From contig OX031057.1 in the NCBI GenBank assembly GCA_943736015.1, forward strand, positions 44,726,501 through 44,790,500: 64,000 nucleotides of DNA. Direction: 5' to 3'. How positions within the stretch are numbered: position 1 is the stretch's first letter; the number at the start of each line of letters is the position of its first letter. A model generated the notes under the pieces. The model was not told the origin of the DNA. It saw only the letters and a program-made list of their open reading frames with translations, and ran no database searches. The stretch is from Tridacna crocea (Eukaryota; Mollusca; Bivalvia; Cardiida; Cardiidae). This document shows positions 34,443 to 45,743 of this stretch, piece by piece. The position numbers were made by a program, and so were the translations under genes.

Positions 34443-35118
34443 AATGTCTTCGAAAATATAATCAAAAGTTATAGCATATGCATTAAGCTTTTTATTTACA
34501 AAGCATGGCTCATTTTAACAGAGAAGCAATTTCGTAAATATAAGGATTATCAAAATATCAGTAAGGTTAGAAATCACCTTGTGACAAATCATTCGTGGGG
34601 GATGACATGGCCATTGGAAAGCAAAAAAGCGTGTCAAAGATGATTGGGGTCCTATTATTAACCCTTCGACCACTGAAGTATGATACATGCCATTTCAATT
34701 ATTAACAGACATTTAAATTAGCAAAAAACAACCATCATTGCTATTTTAAGGTTGTTGTGACCAGTATGGGTAACAATCTAGCTCGCAATGTAAATCCCAT
34801 ATCAGATGACAGTCTCTGTTTAATCTGATCTTGTGCTGCAGATAAAAGCAAATAAAACTGGATTCATTGTCAATAGTGAAGGCCCAAAGAAGACGACCTT
34901 GTCCCAATTTCTGGCAATGTTAAGAGAGCAAAGTCCTGAGAATAGGTTTAATACATTTCCGTGATCCAAGATATCAAGCAAGCCATCACCGCATCACGGA
35001 TCCATAAGCTTTATTTTGTATAACAACTGTCTGAATCGTAAGGTACATCTTGTTCTGAGATGTAATAAATATGGCAATTTCAAATAATTTCCCCAGAGGT
35101 CAGCCTGCGCAGTCCGAT
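34443..35118. other. Unrecognised stretch ending in DRC-like sequence
   Basis: DRC-like remnants from about 34900 to 35118 (CCAGAGGTCAGCCTGCGCAG). Otherwise AT-rich with nothing recognised. Confidence 0.4.
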
Positions 35119-35809
35119 AAAAGAAAATGCTAGATACCATGGCTTTGCCACGGAAAATATAGAAAACGTTATTGGTGAATGAGAAGATGCTGGATACCAT
35201 GGTTTTGTCCTAGAAAATGTAGAAAACATTGATGGTGACTGAGAAAATGCTGGATACCATGGCTTTGTTATGGAAGATGTAGAAAACACTGTTGGTGACT
35301 GAGAAAATGCTGGATACCTTAGCTTTGTTATGAAAGATGTAGAAAACATTCTTAGAGAATGAGAAAATGCTGGATAACATAGCTTTGTTATGGAAGATGT
35401 AGAAAACATTGTTGGTGACTGAGAAAATGCTGGATACCATAGCTTTGTTATGGAAAATGTGGAAAACACTGTTGGCGACTGAGAAAATGCTGGGTACTAT
35501 GGCTTTGTTATGGAAGATGTGGAAAACATTGATAGTGACTGAGAAAATACTGGATACCATAGCTTTGTTATGGAAGATGTAGAAAACATTGTTGGCGACT
35601 GAGAAAATGCTGGGTACCATGGCTTTGTTATGGAAGATGTAGAAAACATTATTGGTGACTGAGAAAATGCTGGATACTAGAGCTTTGTTATGGAAGATGT
35701 AGAAAACATTGTTGGTGACTGAGAAAATGTTGGATACTATCGCTTTGTTATGGAAGATGTAGAAAACATTGTTGGTGACTGAGAAAATGCTGCATACCAG
35801 TATTTTCTC
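35119..35809 (+). repeat. 60-bp tandem array derived from a TFB1 palindrome arm
   Basis: About 11.5 units of exactly 60 bp. Each unit contains GTAGAAAACATTG and GAGAAAATGCTGG, which are the TFB1 arm sequences, joined by ATACCATAGCTTTGTTATGG (a small hairpin). The last unit runs into ACCAGTATTTTCTCC, the opposite arm. Because 60 is divisible by three, a minus-strand ORF (35210-35890, 226 aa) reads through as a 20-residue repeat (SSIFSVTNNVFYIFHNKA). I regard that ORF as incidental. Confidence 0.9.
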
Positions 35810-36489
35810 CGTCATCAACGTTGTTGTCCACATATTTTTCATGACAACGGTCATCTTTTTAGCAACAGTAAATCTATTTTCTACAAACACCTAGTTTCCA
35901 TTGGTTGGCTTAACGCCCTTTTTAACATTACTTCAGTTACATCTCAGCGGCTAGTGCACCTATCTTTTCCTTTTTTCCCAGTGTTCCTTCTACCAGTATT
36001 TCGTACAATATTCTTCCCATGTCACTGGCTACTTTTCCACCTAACCATAGTTGGAACAATTATCAGAGATGAGACAGGAATTAATCCTGTTGCAATTACA
36101 GTACATCACTCCACGGAAAGAAATCGTCGGAACTGGGGATTCGAATCAGAATTGCGTAAAATTTTGTCGTTTGGCAAAGAGTTGAATGAAGGGATGTCGC
36201 AAATGTACACATGATTTATAGATTATATTTTTACAATTTTATGCGAAATGTTTATCATGAAATCAAACACCTTGACAAGGCTTTCAAACATCCGATCAAA
36301 GTGCAAATCCAGACAGCTTTGCGGTGAACATGTGACCTAGAATCGCAGTGACCTTGACCCTGAACTTGGGCTTATCCTATATGTCATAATATGTCACCAT
36401 TGGTGTGAACCACGCGTGACAAAAATGATTTCCGTCGGATGAGTTATTATGTAAATTACTTGCAAATTTTTTCTCACTAAGAGCACTAA
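35810..36489. other. Mostly unrecognised
   Basis: A SINE-like trace (GGAACTGGGGATTCGAATC) near 36128 and a TFB1-like end (TTTGTCGTTTGGCAAAGAG) near 36164. Nothing else is supported. Confidence 0.45.
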
Positions 36490-36707
36490 ATTCGAGTAGA
36501 TAAAACGGGTAATTCAACATTTAAAATGTTAGACTTTTTCAAATTCAGACGGAAAGTTAGATGGGTCGCAAACGATGGAAGGGTAGAAAAAATGAGAAAA
36601 AAAGGACAAAATGCTACTTAACAGCATTATCTCCCGTTCCCACATTATTTTCAGTTGCTTCTGCCCTTGAGACCGTTAAATGTTGGCATCGTTTGGTCAA
36701 GGGTTAA
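36490..36707 (+). mobile_element. TFB1 copy, degenerate
   Basis: Worn palindrome (ACAAAATGCTACTTAACAGC); right end GTTTGGTCAAGGGTTAA. Confidence 0.6.
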
Positions 36708-36906
36708 AGCATTATATTACAAAGTTCTGAAACACTATTTATTCAACGATGTTTTGGTACGACTATGCTTCATGAAACATTCGACTGTCTAGACTTAATA
36801 TTGAACGGCAAGTCTTTTGCAACGTGATTGTGAACTAAGCTGTTAAATAAAGAAAGGAACTTGAGCTGTATACAGTGCCTTGACACCAGAGTACTGAAGT
36901 ACACCT

Positions 36907-37135
36907 TTAACCGTTTACCCCATAAGGCATTTCTATGGTATCTCTGCTTGACCCTAAATAACAGCAAGGATGAAGCCGTTTCTTATGTGTATATGAAACC
37001 CTTTGATAGTATAGAAAACATTGTGACAAAAGGTGAAATTGCTCATCACGAGCAATTTCACCTTTTGCCACAATGTTTTCCAAAGGCTCCGACAAGCAAT
37101 GCGTAGAAATGAGTATCTATGGAGTAAAGGGTTAA
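36907..37135 (+). mobile_element. TFB1 subfamily C copy
   Basis: TTAA ends. The palindrome centre is GGTGAAATTGCTCATCACGA and the arms extend outward as GTGACAAAAGG and CCTTTTGCCAC. The long arm (CCGTTTACCCCATAAGGCAT) is unrelated in detail to the main type. Sister copy at 46739-46968. Confidence 0.85.
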
Positions 37136-37235
37136 CCTTTATCCTGGTAAATAAAAGAACTAAACCACTCAAGACGATAGGAAACACCCAAATTTTCATA
37201 TTTCAAGAGAAATTTGGAGGAAAGAAATCTCCTTG

Positions 37236-37301
37236 CTGGACAGTGAATATCTAAGAACATTTCACGTTTTGTGCAGTCTGATCTTGATCTATGGTGTTCG
37301 C
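37236..37301. repeat. P65 palindrome, worn
   Basis: CTGGACAGTGAATATCTAAG at left, GATCTATGGTGTTCG at right, followed by AAGTCGCGCTTAGCAGTC. Confidence 0.65.
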
Positions 37302-37378
37302 AAAAGAACAATGAAGTCGCGCTTAGCAGTCTGAGGGTTAAGCACCTAATGAATTACACTGACATTACAGGCCAATAG

Positions 37379-37575
37379 TTAACCCTCAAATATTGCAAAC
37401 CCAAAATAGAAGTTCCTTTCGCTGGAAGACATTTACCTTTCTGTAACTAGGTAGAAAACATTTAAGGAAAAAGGAGAAAATGCTGGTTACCATCATTTTC
37501 TCCTTTTCCCGAAATGTTTTCTAAAGCCTTCTTGCTCTGGGCTGTTAAAAAAAGGATTGCTTGGTAAAGAGTTAA
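37379..37575 (+). mobile_element. TFB1 copy, diverged long arm
   Basis: TTAACCCTCAAATATTGC to GGTAAAGAGTTAA; palindrome good with turn GCTGGTTACCATC. Confidence 0.7.
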
Positions 37576-38574
37576 GCAATATTTAAATGATTGAACATAA
37601 CGACTGATCATATCGATATGGGTAATTTACTGCCACTTTCGGGATGAAAGTATCTTAAACACCTAAATTGTTAGGTTAGTCGTCATGGCCAATGGATCGG
37701 AACTTATACGACACGACATGAAGTTCTAATTGATTTCTTTTTATATGAACTGCGTAGATTAAGATCAGAACGCACAGAAAGTACAAAATGATAACATCGT
37801 GAGGAAGAGACACAATTTTCTCCTCCCCCTACCCCCACAATGTTTTGACCCTATGAAAGAGTAATCTAAAATACAGTGTTAAATTTTGCGATATTTACAA
37901 AATAAACAAACCAACAAACAAACGACAGAAATGCATCACTGACATAGTCTCTCACAAAAATTCATTAAATAACACAGACAAAATAAATTATATTATATTA
38001 AAATGATGCTGTAACAGAAAACAATACAAAATATATTCAAATAAAGAAAGAAAGAAAGAAAGATAGATAGAAAGAAAGAAAGAAAGAAAGAAAGAAAATT
38101 TGGAAAGACAAAAGTTCGAAAAAAAAAATGATGAAGAACATAATGTATATTGTATTTCATAAAAGATAAATGGATAAATACGTGTAAATAAATAAATAGA
38201 TAAATAAAAATAAATGAATAAACGATTCTAAACTGAACATACATATCCATTTCTCTAAAGCCGACATTCAGATCTTTATAATAATATTAATACATGTAAT
38301 AGTAATACAAAATTTCTGAAATGTTTCATTACTGAACCCAAAAAGAGAAAGAGGTTTGCAAACTTTCCATGAATAAGAGATGATGAGAAATAGAAATAAA
38401 TAAGAAATAGTAATGTGTTAATGATATTTTTAAAATCCATTCATAGTGTCCCGAGATGATTTTCATTTTACCCAGTAATCCTAAAAAGGTATGGAAATGT
38501 CGCGTAATGATTAGCAAGTGCCAATTGTACGGGGTCCTATTCATTGGGTAATGACGTCACATCTAGGTCCGTAT
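37576..38574. other. AT-rich stretch with a microsatellite
   Basis: (GAAA)n at 38044-38098 and low-complexity AT around it. A faint TFB1 scrap (ACAATTTTCTCCTCCC) near 37811. No gene. Confidence 0.5.
38044..38098 (+). repeat. (GAAA)n microsatellite
   Basis: Tandem GAAA units with one GATA interruption. Confidence 0.9.
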
Positions 38575-39227
38575 TCACCAAGCATTCTTATAAGAACATT
38601 CTTTGTCTTTATATCTGAGATTTTCTAAAATTAAAAGTAACAGACCGTCTGATTTTGTAAACCAAATGATTTAGCCGACCAGAAATCATGTTACAATACA
38701 ATACAATACAATACAATACAATACAATACAATATTCATTATTAGCGTAATAAGGCCTCTGGCCCAAAATACAAATAATATAGTTTTCACATTTTAACAAT
38801 TAGCAATGTGCCAAATTCTATATACATTCCATTAATTTAGTAACATATAAAGCTAATCTTTTGATTTTTTTCGGGATTCTCACTCTGGAATAAACGGTGT
38901 AAGTCTTCCCTTCTGGCGTTAAGTTTAAACCAAGAGAATAAGTAAATTCCACGAATTGATTTAAATTTTTCGCAAACAAAGAAAGCGTGATATTCATCTT
39001 CTAATACCAAAACATCATGATGCATGTAACAATCAGTACAAACTCTTATCTTCCCTGTTTACATTGAAATGCCGACCGTATTCAATATTTAATTTATGGC
39101 TTGAACAACGAAATCGAGCGTTTTTGCCGAAATGTTTAAAGTAAGATAACTCTACATTACATGTACTTTCAAATTTAGAAAAAAGACTAGAGGAGAAAGA
39201 ATGTCCTTAAGAATGGTTGGTAAATAC
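38575..39227. mobile_element. FB5 palindrome interrupted by a LINE
   Basis: The outer arms (GTCCGTATTCACC at left, GGTTGGTAAATAC at right) match the other FB5 copies. The LINE at 38695-39160 splits the palindrome in its right arm. Confidence 0.75.
38695..39160 (-). mobile_element. 5'-truncated LINE (non-LTR retrotransposon) 3' end
   Basis: Minus-strand translation gives a typical LINE C-terminus. One frame reads ELSYFKHFGKNARFRC and SSHKLNIEYGRHFNVNRED. After one frameshift it reads KIRVCTDCYMHHDVLVLEDE, then YHAFFVCEKFKSIRGIYLF, with the cysteine/histidine spacing of the zinc-binding tail. The ORF stops at 38837. The 3' UTR has TTTGTATTTTGGGCCAGAGG and ends in (TATTG)n repeats (38692-38733), a common LINE tail. 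It is inserted in an FB5 palindrome, with an imperfect target duplication ATGTTAC/ATGTAC. Clade not assigned. Confidence 0.8.
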
Positions 39228-39231
39228 AAAT

Positions 39232-39495
39232 CATGCTCTGATAAACTGGGGTCTAATGCATATCCGCAACCCATGGTACTAAGCAAGACATTACACACCT
39301 ATGAATCCATAATAACCAGCTTTTATAATCATCGACTTATTTCTGAGGTAGACTGATCCTTGGCCATACAGAAAATTCACCAGTAGCGAGAAGTTTCGGC
39401 TCAGGTCAGCCTGCGCAGAACTGCACAGGCTGACCTGGGCCGATACTTTTCGCAAATGCATTAAGCCCCCTTTTCACAGAGCATGGCTCATATAT
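39232..39495. mobile_element. DRC element, well preserved
   Basis: Stem of CTCAGGTCAGCCTGCGCAG and CTGCACAGGCTGACCTGGG, then CCGATACTTTTCGCAAATGC and CCCCTTTTCACAGAGCATGG. Confidence 0.7.
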
Positions 39496-40389
39496 TAACG
39501 GCACAGATAATAAGGGTTGTCCTCTAAAAGGTCGAAATCATTGTGGGGGAATACAGCATTTTTCCCCCGATACTGAGTGCTCTCGGACAAAGTACTGCAG
39601 AGCCCTAGGCTATTGCTGACAGAATTCAGGCAATATAGGAGTACAAGAGCCGTTATATAATTATCTAAGTTCCTCAAATAATGTCATTTGAATAACTGGA
39701 ATATTTCTAAATTTTAGCTGTGTACTAAAGAGACCGACCGAAGATAACCATAACCCGTTATTTTTACCTAAAAGTTTATACTTTATTCTACTCTTTAAAG
39801 AAATTCATTGCTCATAAATTGTGTGGCGATTTAGTTTTTAAAATGTACACTTATTTTGCTTTTTTCGAAAGAAGAGAACAGATGACATTGCCAGGGCTGC
39901 CGTGATACTAGTTAGTAGATCATGGCAAGTGTCTGTTGTCTGTCGACCGTCATGAACAATTTTTAAACCATATCAACCTTAATCATTTGACCAATTTTAA
40001 TTTAACTACACACAGATGTTCCCAGTTTCGAAAAGTTTAAAATGTTGTGGTTCGGCAAGGAGTTATTTTTTTCATATAGTTGATAGATATATATTGCATG
40101 ATCTAAATATATTATCAGCAGAAGTACTACAAAGGTTTGTCAAGTCATGACTATTTTTTGAAAAGTCAGACTTATGCTTTTGTGTTTTTTTCATCTGTTT
40201 TACGAAACTTTATAAAGCCTCCATTGTCTTGAGCAACAAGGCTCACAGTTCTGATATTTTGTACATGTATCTGTAGGATGAAGACGTAGTACCATACACA
40301 GTATCTAACTTGTTCCAGTTGTGTCCATTTGATTGGTAATAATACCAATATACCTAAGGCTGAAGTATCATTCTTCTGTACAAGGTAAT
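39496..40389. other. No recognised feature
   Basis: AT-rich flank of the Gypsy insertion; only a possible TFB1 trace near 39536 (ATCATTGTGGGGG). Confidence 0.45.
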
Positions 40390-40521
40390 TGTTGATCGTG
40401 GTTTATTCAGATAAATCGTACATGCCCTAACCATAGCAAGGGAGACAACTATATGCATATTATGATATATGGAAGAGTATAATACATTGATACGTTATGT
40501 TATTGTGGTCTCATATCAACA
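40390..40521 (-). repeat. 3' LTR of the Gypsy element
   Basis: The 132-bp repeat matches the other LTR and is adjoined by a polypurine tract on the inner side. GTAAT precedes it at 40385-40389. Confidence 0.95.
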
Positions 40522-40835
40522 TCCCTTTTTTTTGAGAAGTGCTTTTTTTTTTTAATTCTGACTTTTGAAAACGTTTGTAGCATGCAAGTGTAAATGTTTT
40601 GGTCTATTATTTATATGTCTAAACTAAATAAGAATAGTCTTTGATATTCATCTGTAGTAAACTGTCAATCTCTTTTAAACAGATAATCATAACTTAATGT
40701 TTGACTCTGCTACTTTGCAGTATATTAATCACAGAAGATCCTTCTGTCTCTAGGATAAACTTAAAAGATATAATTCACTAAAACACTGAAATAACTCCAG
40801 AACACAGGGATTATTATGCCCTTTACACAGTGTTC

Positions 40836-43800
40836 TTAGTCACATTTGTAATCTTGAAGATATTTTGGAGGATGCTTTATTCTCACTGGTCTTGTTCGGA
40901 TAGGTTCTTGGTCTTCAGGTGTTTTGGTTGATGTATTTACTATTAGACTGTTCTGATCAGTTTCCTGATGGGAATCTTCTTGATGTCTGGGTGGAGATAA
41001 CTCACGTACCTCTGTACTTGTTTTCGAAGGTCTAATGTGAACTCTGTTCCGGTCATATAAAGAACAATCTTGGTCTTGTACAATGTGGCGTCTTTCCATA
41101 TTTTCTTTAATAAGTCCTTTTTCCCATGGTTCATTTATACGTTTTTTGAAGTATACTGACTGTCCTGGTTTTAAGTTTGTTTGATTTTTGGATTTTTTGT
41201 TAAAATATTTCTTTACAGATTCTTTCCTTCTTTTTCGGGATTCGCTGGGCTGTTTTCTCTCATGAATACTTGGTATTTGGGTACGTAACTTTCTGCCAAA
41301 CATCATTTCCGCTGGGCTTTCATTCGTATCTTTGCGTGGAGTATTTCTTAATTCTAGTAATGCTTCATATTGATCAGTTCTTGTTTGTACACATTTGATC
41401 ATCATGTTTTTAGCTATTTTCACACCTGCTTCCGCCTTTCCATTTGATTGTGGATGATGTGGTGAGGTGATATGGTGTTTTATACCCCACTTCTCAGTGA
41501 ATTTTTTGAATTCTTTGGAATTGAACTGTGGACCTCCATCACTAATTATTCTTGCTGGTATACCGAAACGTGCAAACTTTTTTTTAGCTTCTCAATGACG
41601 CTTTCCGATGTCACCGTCCTTAACAGTTCTATCTCTATGAAATTGGAGAAATAGTCTATTGTCAGTAGATAATTGCGTCCCTTTATTTCGAAGAGATCCA
41701 TTCCTATTTTCTCAAAAGGATATTGACCATCATCGTGTTGATGTATTTCTTCTCTGGTATTATCAGGTTTTCTTTTCATGCAGGTTTCACAGGTTTCAGC
41801 TAATTGTTTAATTTCTGTTTTCATTCCTGGCCAGAAAATTAGACCTTTGGCTCTTCGTAACATACTTTCATAACCAGTGTGTGCACTATGTAAACGCTGT
41901 TTCATGTCTTTTCTTATTGATTTTGGGATTACTACAGCTTCACCCTTTAAGACAATTCCTTCTTCATGACTTAAACAATCCCTCATAGAAAAGTATGGTC
42001 GTATCTCGGCGTCTACATTTTCTTTCTCCTCCTGCCAACCATTTAGTATAGTTTTTATTAGGAGCTGCAAGCTTTTATCCTTAGCTGTTGCTTTTCTAAC
42101 TTCTTCTAATCTGGTATCTGGAAGGTGTTCTAAAATATTTACACCAAAAACTCTTGTTCTAGTTAATTCTTCTTGTTCAGAATTCTCAAAGTTTCTACTG
42201 AGCATGTCACCTATGACTAGATCCACACCTTTTACAAAGTGAAATTCTATATCATAACGGTACAGTTTCATTAAAATGTCTTGCAATCTTTTAGGTGCTT
42301 GACTCAACGGCTTCTTCAGTATGGTCTCTAGTGGTTTGTGATCATTTTCAATTTTCACTTTTCTGCCGTATGTGTATTGGTCAAATCTTTCCAGTCCATA
42401 CAGAACAGCTAGGGCTTCTTTCTCTATTTGTGCCCAGTTTCTTTCTGCGGGTCTTAATGAACGGGAAGCGTATTCTATTGGCCGCCCTCCTTGCATGAGA
42501 ACAGCTCCTACTCCGTTTTTGCTACTATCAACTTGAAGGCATAATTCTTTCTCCGGGTTGAAATACGCCAAGACTGGAGCGTCTGTTAACTTTCTTTTTA
42601 CCTCACAGAAAGCTGTTTCACATTCTTCTGTCCACTTCCAGGGAACATTCTTCCTTGTCAGTCTTCGAATTGGTTCCATAGTTGAAGATAAACTGGGGAG
42701 AAATTTTGCCATGCACTGTACAACACCGCACAAACGTTTAACTTCTGTTACGTCTTTTGGTGATGTCATTTTAAGAACAGACTTTATTCTTGTTTCATCT
42801 GGTAAAATTCCTTCTGATGTGATTTTATGTCCATGAAATTTTATTTCTTTTCCAACAGCTTTCTTTTCATTGTTTAGAATGATGTTTCTTTCCACACATC
42901 TTTTCTGTAGTTGTTCTAGTTTAAAGTCATTGTCTTTTTTAGCAGTAGCTTCATCACTTCCACAGCCCACAATCATGATGTCATCTGCAATAGTAAATGT
43001 GCCACTTAGTCCACTCAGAGCTTCATGTAATTTTCTCTGAAAAATTTCGCTGGACACTTTGAGCCCAAAAGGCAACCGTAGCCATCTGTACCTTCCAAAC
43101 GGTGTTATCATTGTTGTTAACAGACTTGATTCTTCATCTAATTTGCAATGCCAGTAGGCTTCTTTGATGTCTAATTTTGTGAAGATTTTGGCATTATTTA
43201 ATTCTGGAAGAATGTCTTCGAAAACAGGGAGTTTATAGTGTTCTCTCATTAAAACTTGATTCAAAGGTTGTGGGTCGATACACAGTCTAAGTTTCCCATT
43301 AGGTTTCGTTACCACAGCCATCTGACTTACCCAGGGTGTAGGTTCAGAGACTTTTTTCAGTATGCCTCGTTCAGTCAAGTTGTCAAGTTCCATTTTCACG
43401 GTGTCCTTAATTGCTAATGGCACTTTTCTGCATGGCAATGCTTTTGGTACAGCGTTTTTATCTATTTGAAGGTGGACTTCCCCCAACTCACCAATATCAG
43501 TTGTAATTTTAGATATGAATCTTTCTGTGTTGAAAGTGACTAATTTCATCTCCTGAATTGTTTTAAGGCCTAGCAAGCATTCAAACTTGTTTGGTACTAC
43601 TATAAATTCAACACTGTAGTCCATATTGTCGCATGGATTTGTCATTTTCAGTTTAGTAGTTCCTAATGGTTTCAATGCAGACTTATTCCACATACGCAAA
43701 TTAATGCTTGTTTTCCTCACTTGGTTTTCTTTGACATATTTCTTGCAAATAGTGTTAATATCGGCTGCACTATCCAACTGAAAATTAATTTCGCAGTTGT

Positions 43801-43954
43801 TCACTCTCATTTTTGCACAAACACGGCTTTTCTGTTGTGTATTTACAGCTGCAAGCCAACAATCATCCTCACTATCAGAGTGATTGTTATTTTCTTCGGT
43901 GTTTACGGAATGTACTTTCTTGCACATTTTCTTGAGTGGTTTCTTCCTTTGCAT
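40836..43954 (-). pseudogene. Pol region of the Gypsy element (protease, RT, RNase H, integrase)
   Basis: The region reads, in transcript order, through a retropepsin-like segment (LDSAADINTI), reverse transcriptase (LRLPFGLKVSSEIF and IADDIMIV), RNase H (VDSSKNGVGAVLMQ), and integrase with a zinc-binding N-terminus (HTGYESMLRRAKG) and a catalytic core beginning near DLFEIKGRNY. It ends with a basic RPVRIKHPPKYLQDY tail. The order is diagnostic for Ty3/Gypsy. It is treated as a fossil with about one break. Confidence 0.9.
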
Positions 43955-44670
43955 GCATTACATGTTTTGCCCCACGCTGGACACTCTTCTTTTTTTAGTT
44001 CATGTTTATATCCACAGAAATTACAAGTTTTCTTCTTTTGACTTGAGTTTTTCAGTTCTGTATGTGGAGTGGATTTCTTGTCACTATTCACTTTCTTTTT
44101 CTTTTGAGTCACTTTGTGGACTGTTTTGTCTCTCATTTCATTGACATGTTTATTTGATTGTTCATATGCTCTACATATCTGTATAGCTTTGTCCAATTTC
44201 AAGTTTTCTTCTCTCAATAGAAGTTCTTGTAGTTTGCCACCAGAGCTAAAAACTATTTTGTCCCTCAACATTCTATCTTTCTCTTCAAAGTTGCAGGTTT
44301 CAGCTCTTTTTCTTATTTCAGTAAGAAAAGATTCAAAACCACTTGAATTTTCAAATGGTACTGACCAAAATCTGTGAGTTTCCAAGACTTCATTTTTACG
44401 GGGGTTACAATATCCCTCTATTTTTCTCATTACTTCCTCAGGGTTCGTTTTTCCATCAGCATTTTCCCATTCAAACTGGTCATAAATTTCGATAATACTT
44501 GGTCCTGCACAGTGTAATATAACAGCTACCTGAGTTTCATCCTCCTTTTCCGATATACCGCTTGCAGTCAAGTATATTTCCATCTGCTGTTTCCATTTCC
44601 TGAAATTCTGAGATGCATTTCCATCGGTAATGTTTAATTCTTCAGGCTGCTTGAACATGGGCGCTGCCAT
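43903..44670 (-). CDS. Gag of the Gypsy element (fossil virus-like element)
   Basis: This is a 255-residue Gag-like region. It opens MAAPMFKQPEELNI and ends in two zinc-knuckle-type clusters (CNFCGYKH and CNACKGRNHSRKC), as in metazoan Gypsy lineages resembling the K02A2.6 group. It lies directly inside the 5' LTR and overlaps the pol region. Lineage within Gypsy is inferred from overall look only. Confidence 0.85.
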   Translation of the reverse strand: MAAPMFKQPEELNITDGNASQNFRKWKQQMEIYLTASGISEKEDETQVAVILHCAGPSIIEIYDQFEWENADGKTNPEEVMRKIEGYCNPRKNEVLETHRFWSVPFENSSGFESFLTEIRKRAETCNFEEKDRMLRDKIVFSSGGKLQELLLREENLKLDKAIQICRAYEQSNKHVNEMRDKTVHKVTQKKKKVNSDKKSTPHTELKNSSQKKKTCNFCGYKHELKKEECPAWGKTCNACKGRNHSRKCARKYIP

Positions 44671-44834
44671 CTTGAATATTTAATGACTTGTTGCAGGCGT
44701 CGTAGATTCTCTAATTTCTGCGAAATAAAATTGACTGTGCCGTCTCCTGTAGCCGTCTTCAGCATTCAGCAACTGCCTTCAGTAGCCGTCTTCAGTAAAT
44801 CTTCAGGAAGTACTGAATTTTTCCTCTGCCACCA

Positions 44835-44966
44835 TGTTGATCGTGGTTTATTCAGATAAATCGTACATGCCCTAACCATAGCAAGGGAGACAACTATATG
44901 CATATTATGATATATGGAAGAGTATAATACACTGATACGTTATGTTATTGTGGTCTCATATCAACA
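44835..44966 (-). repeat. 5' LTR of the Gypsy element
   Basis: The 132-bp terminal repeat is nearly identical to 40390-40521 and is bounded by TGTTGAT/ATCAACA inverted ends. The GTAAT target duplication follows at 44967. Confidence 0.95.
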
Positions 44967-45743
44967 GTAATTTCTACGAAAGTTCTACTCCTCAACCAAA
45001 AATGATCTTGCCTAGGGTGTCACATGCATTTAGAGTACAAGTAGCACTATCCTGAATGAACACTGGGCAACAGTTGGCCTCATGATGTACATTTACTTAT
45101 CTTTTACATATAGTTTCAAATTCTAAAAGTATTTCCGATGATTAGTACAGACTGGTAATTCAACTCTACGTTTAGGTCCATCTAGAATTATGATCATCGA
45201 AATATCACGTGGTTATGTGATATCAGCCCTCAAACCATTCCATGTACATGACGTAGTTCAAGTTACGAAACATTGCATGTATAAGTGAGGTTGGATTAAA
45301 ATAAAGCGTCATTTACATTTTATATAGGGGGTACACGGTTCCGTTTTCACAAATAGTTCTAGATATTGTCCGAATTGTAGATCACAAGACAAACCATTTG
45401 ATTGGTTGTGACTCGCTGTCAGTCAAAAGACAAGAACAAGTATGTGATTTTAGGGGAAATCAGATGTCAAATTTTGAGTGAATCTTTGATGATTTGTAAG
45501 ATATTTTGATATAAAACAGCCTTGAAAATAAAAATACATGTATGTAGAACTATATTTCTTTTTTATGGGATGGGGAAAGAGTATTTAATTTATTCTGCAT
45601 TGAACCTTTTAAGTGCTGAACTCGAGTTCAAAAACATTTGCACATAGCATACACCAAAATAAGACATCACAGAACGTCCAGTCAGATTTTAGATGTACAC
45701 TGTCCTCAATGTACAGAAACACGATATAAAACATTATTGGACT
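44967..45743. other. No recognised feature apart from a P65 trace
   Basis: P65 remnant near 45660-45710 (CATCACAGAACGTCCAGTC). Otherwise AT-rich. Confidence 0.45.

Larger units (their letters stand above)
40390..44966 (-). mobile_element. Ty3/Gypsy LTR retrotransposon, near-complete, young
   Basis: A 4.58-kb LTR element lies on the minus strand. It has two 132-bp LTRs with TGTTGAT...ATCAACA ends, flanked by the direct repeat GTAAT (40385-40389 and 44967-44971). A primer-binding site candidate (TGGTGGCAGAGG) sits directly inside the 5' LTR and a polypurine tract (AAAAAAAAGGGA) directly inside the 3' LTR. Gag and pol overlap in different frames, an arrangement the family commonly handles by frameshifting. 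Domain order is protease, RT, RNase H, integrase, which is the Ty3/Gypsy order. By eye the LTRs differ at about one of 132 positions, so insertion is recent. It looks almost whole, with about one break. Confidence 0.95.

Noticed and set aside
35210-35890. 226-codon ORF with 20-residue repeats as a secreted or structural repeat protein
   Set aside because: It is a by-product of a 60-bp tandem array made of TFB1 arm pieces, and other frames are open too. No signal peptide or conserved domain seen.
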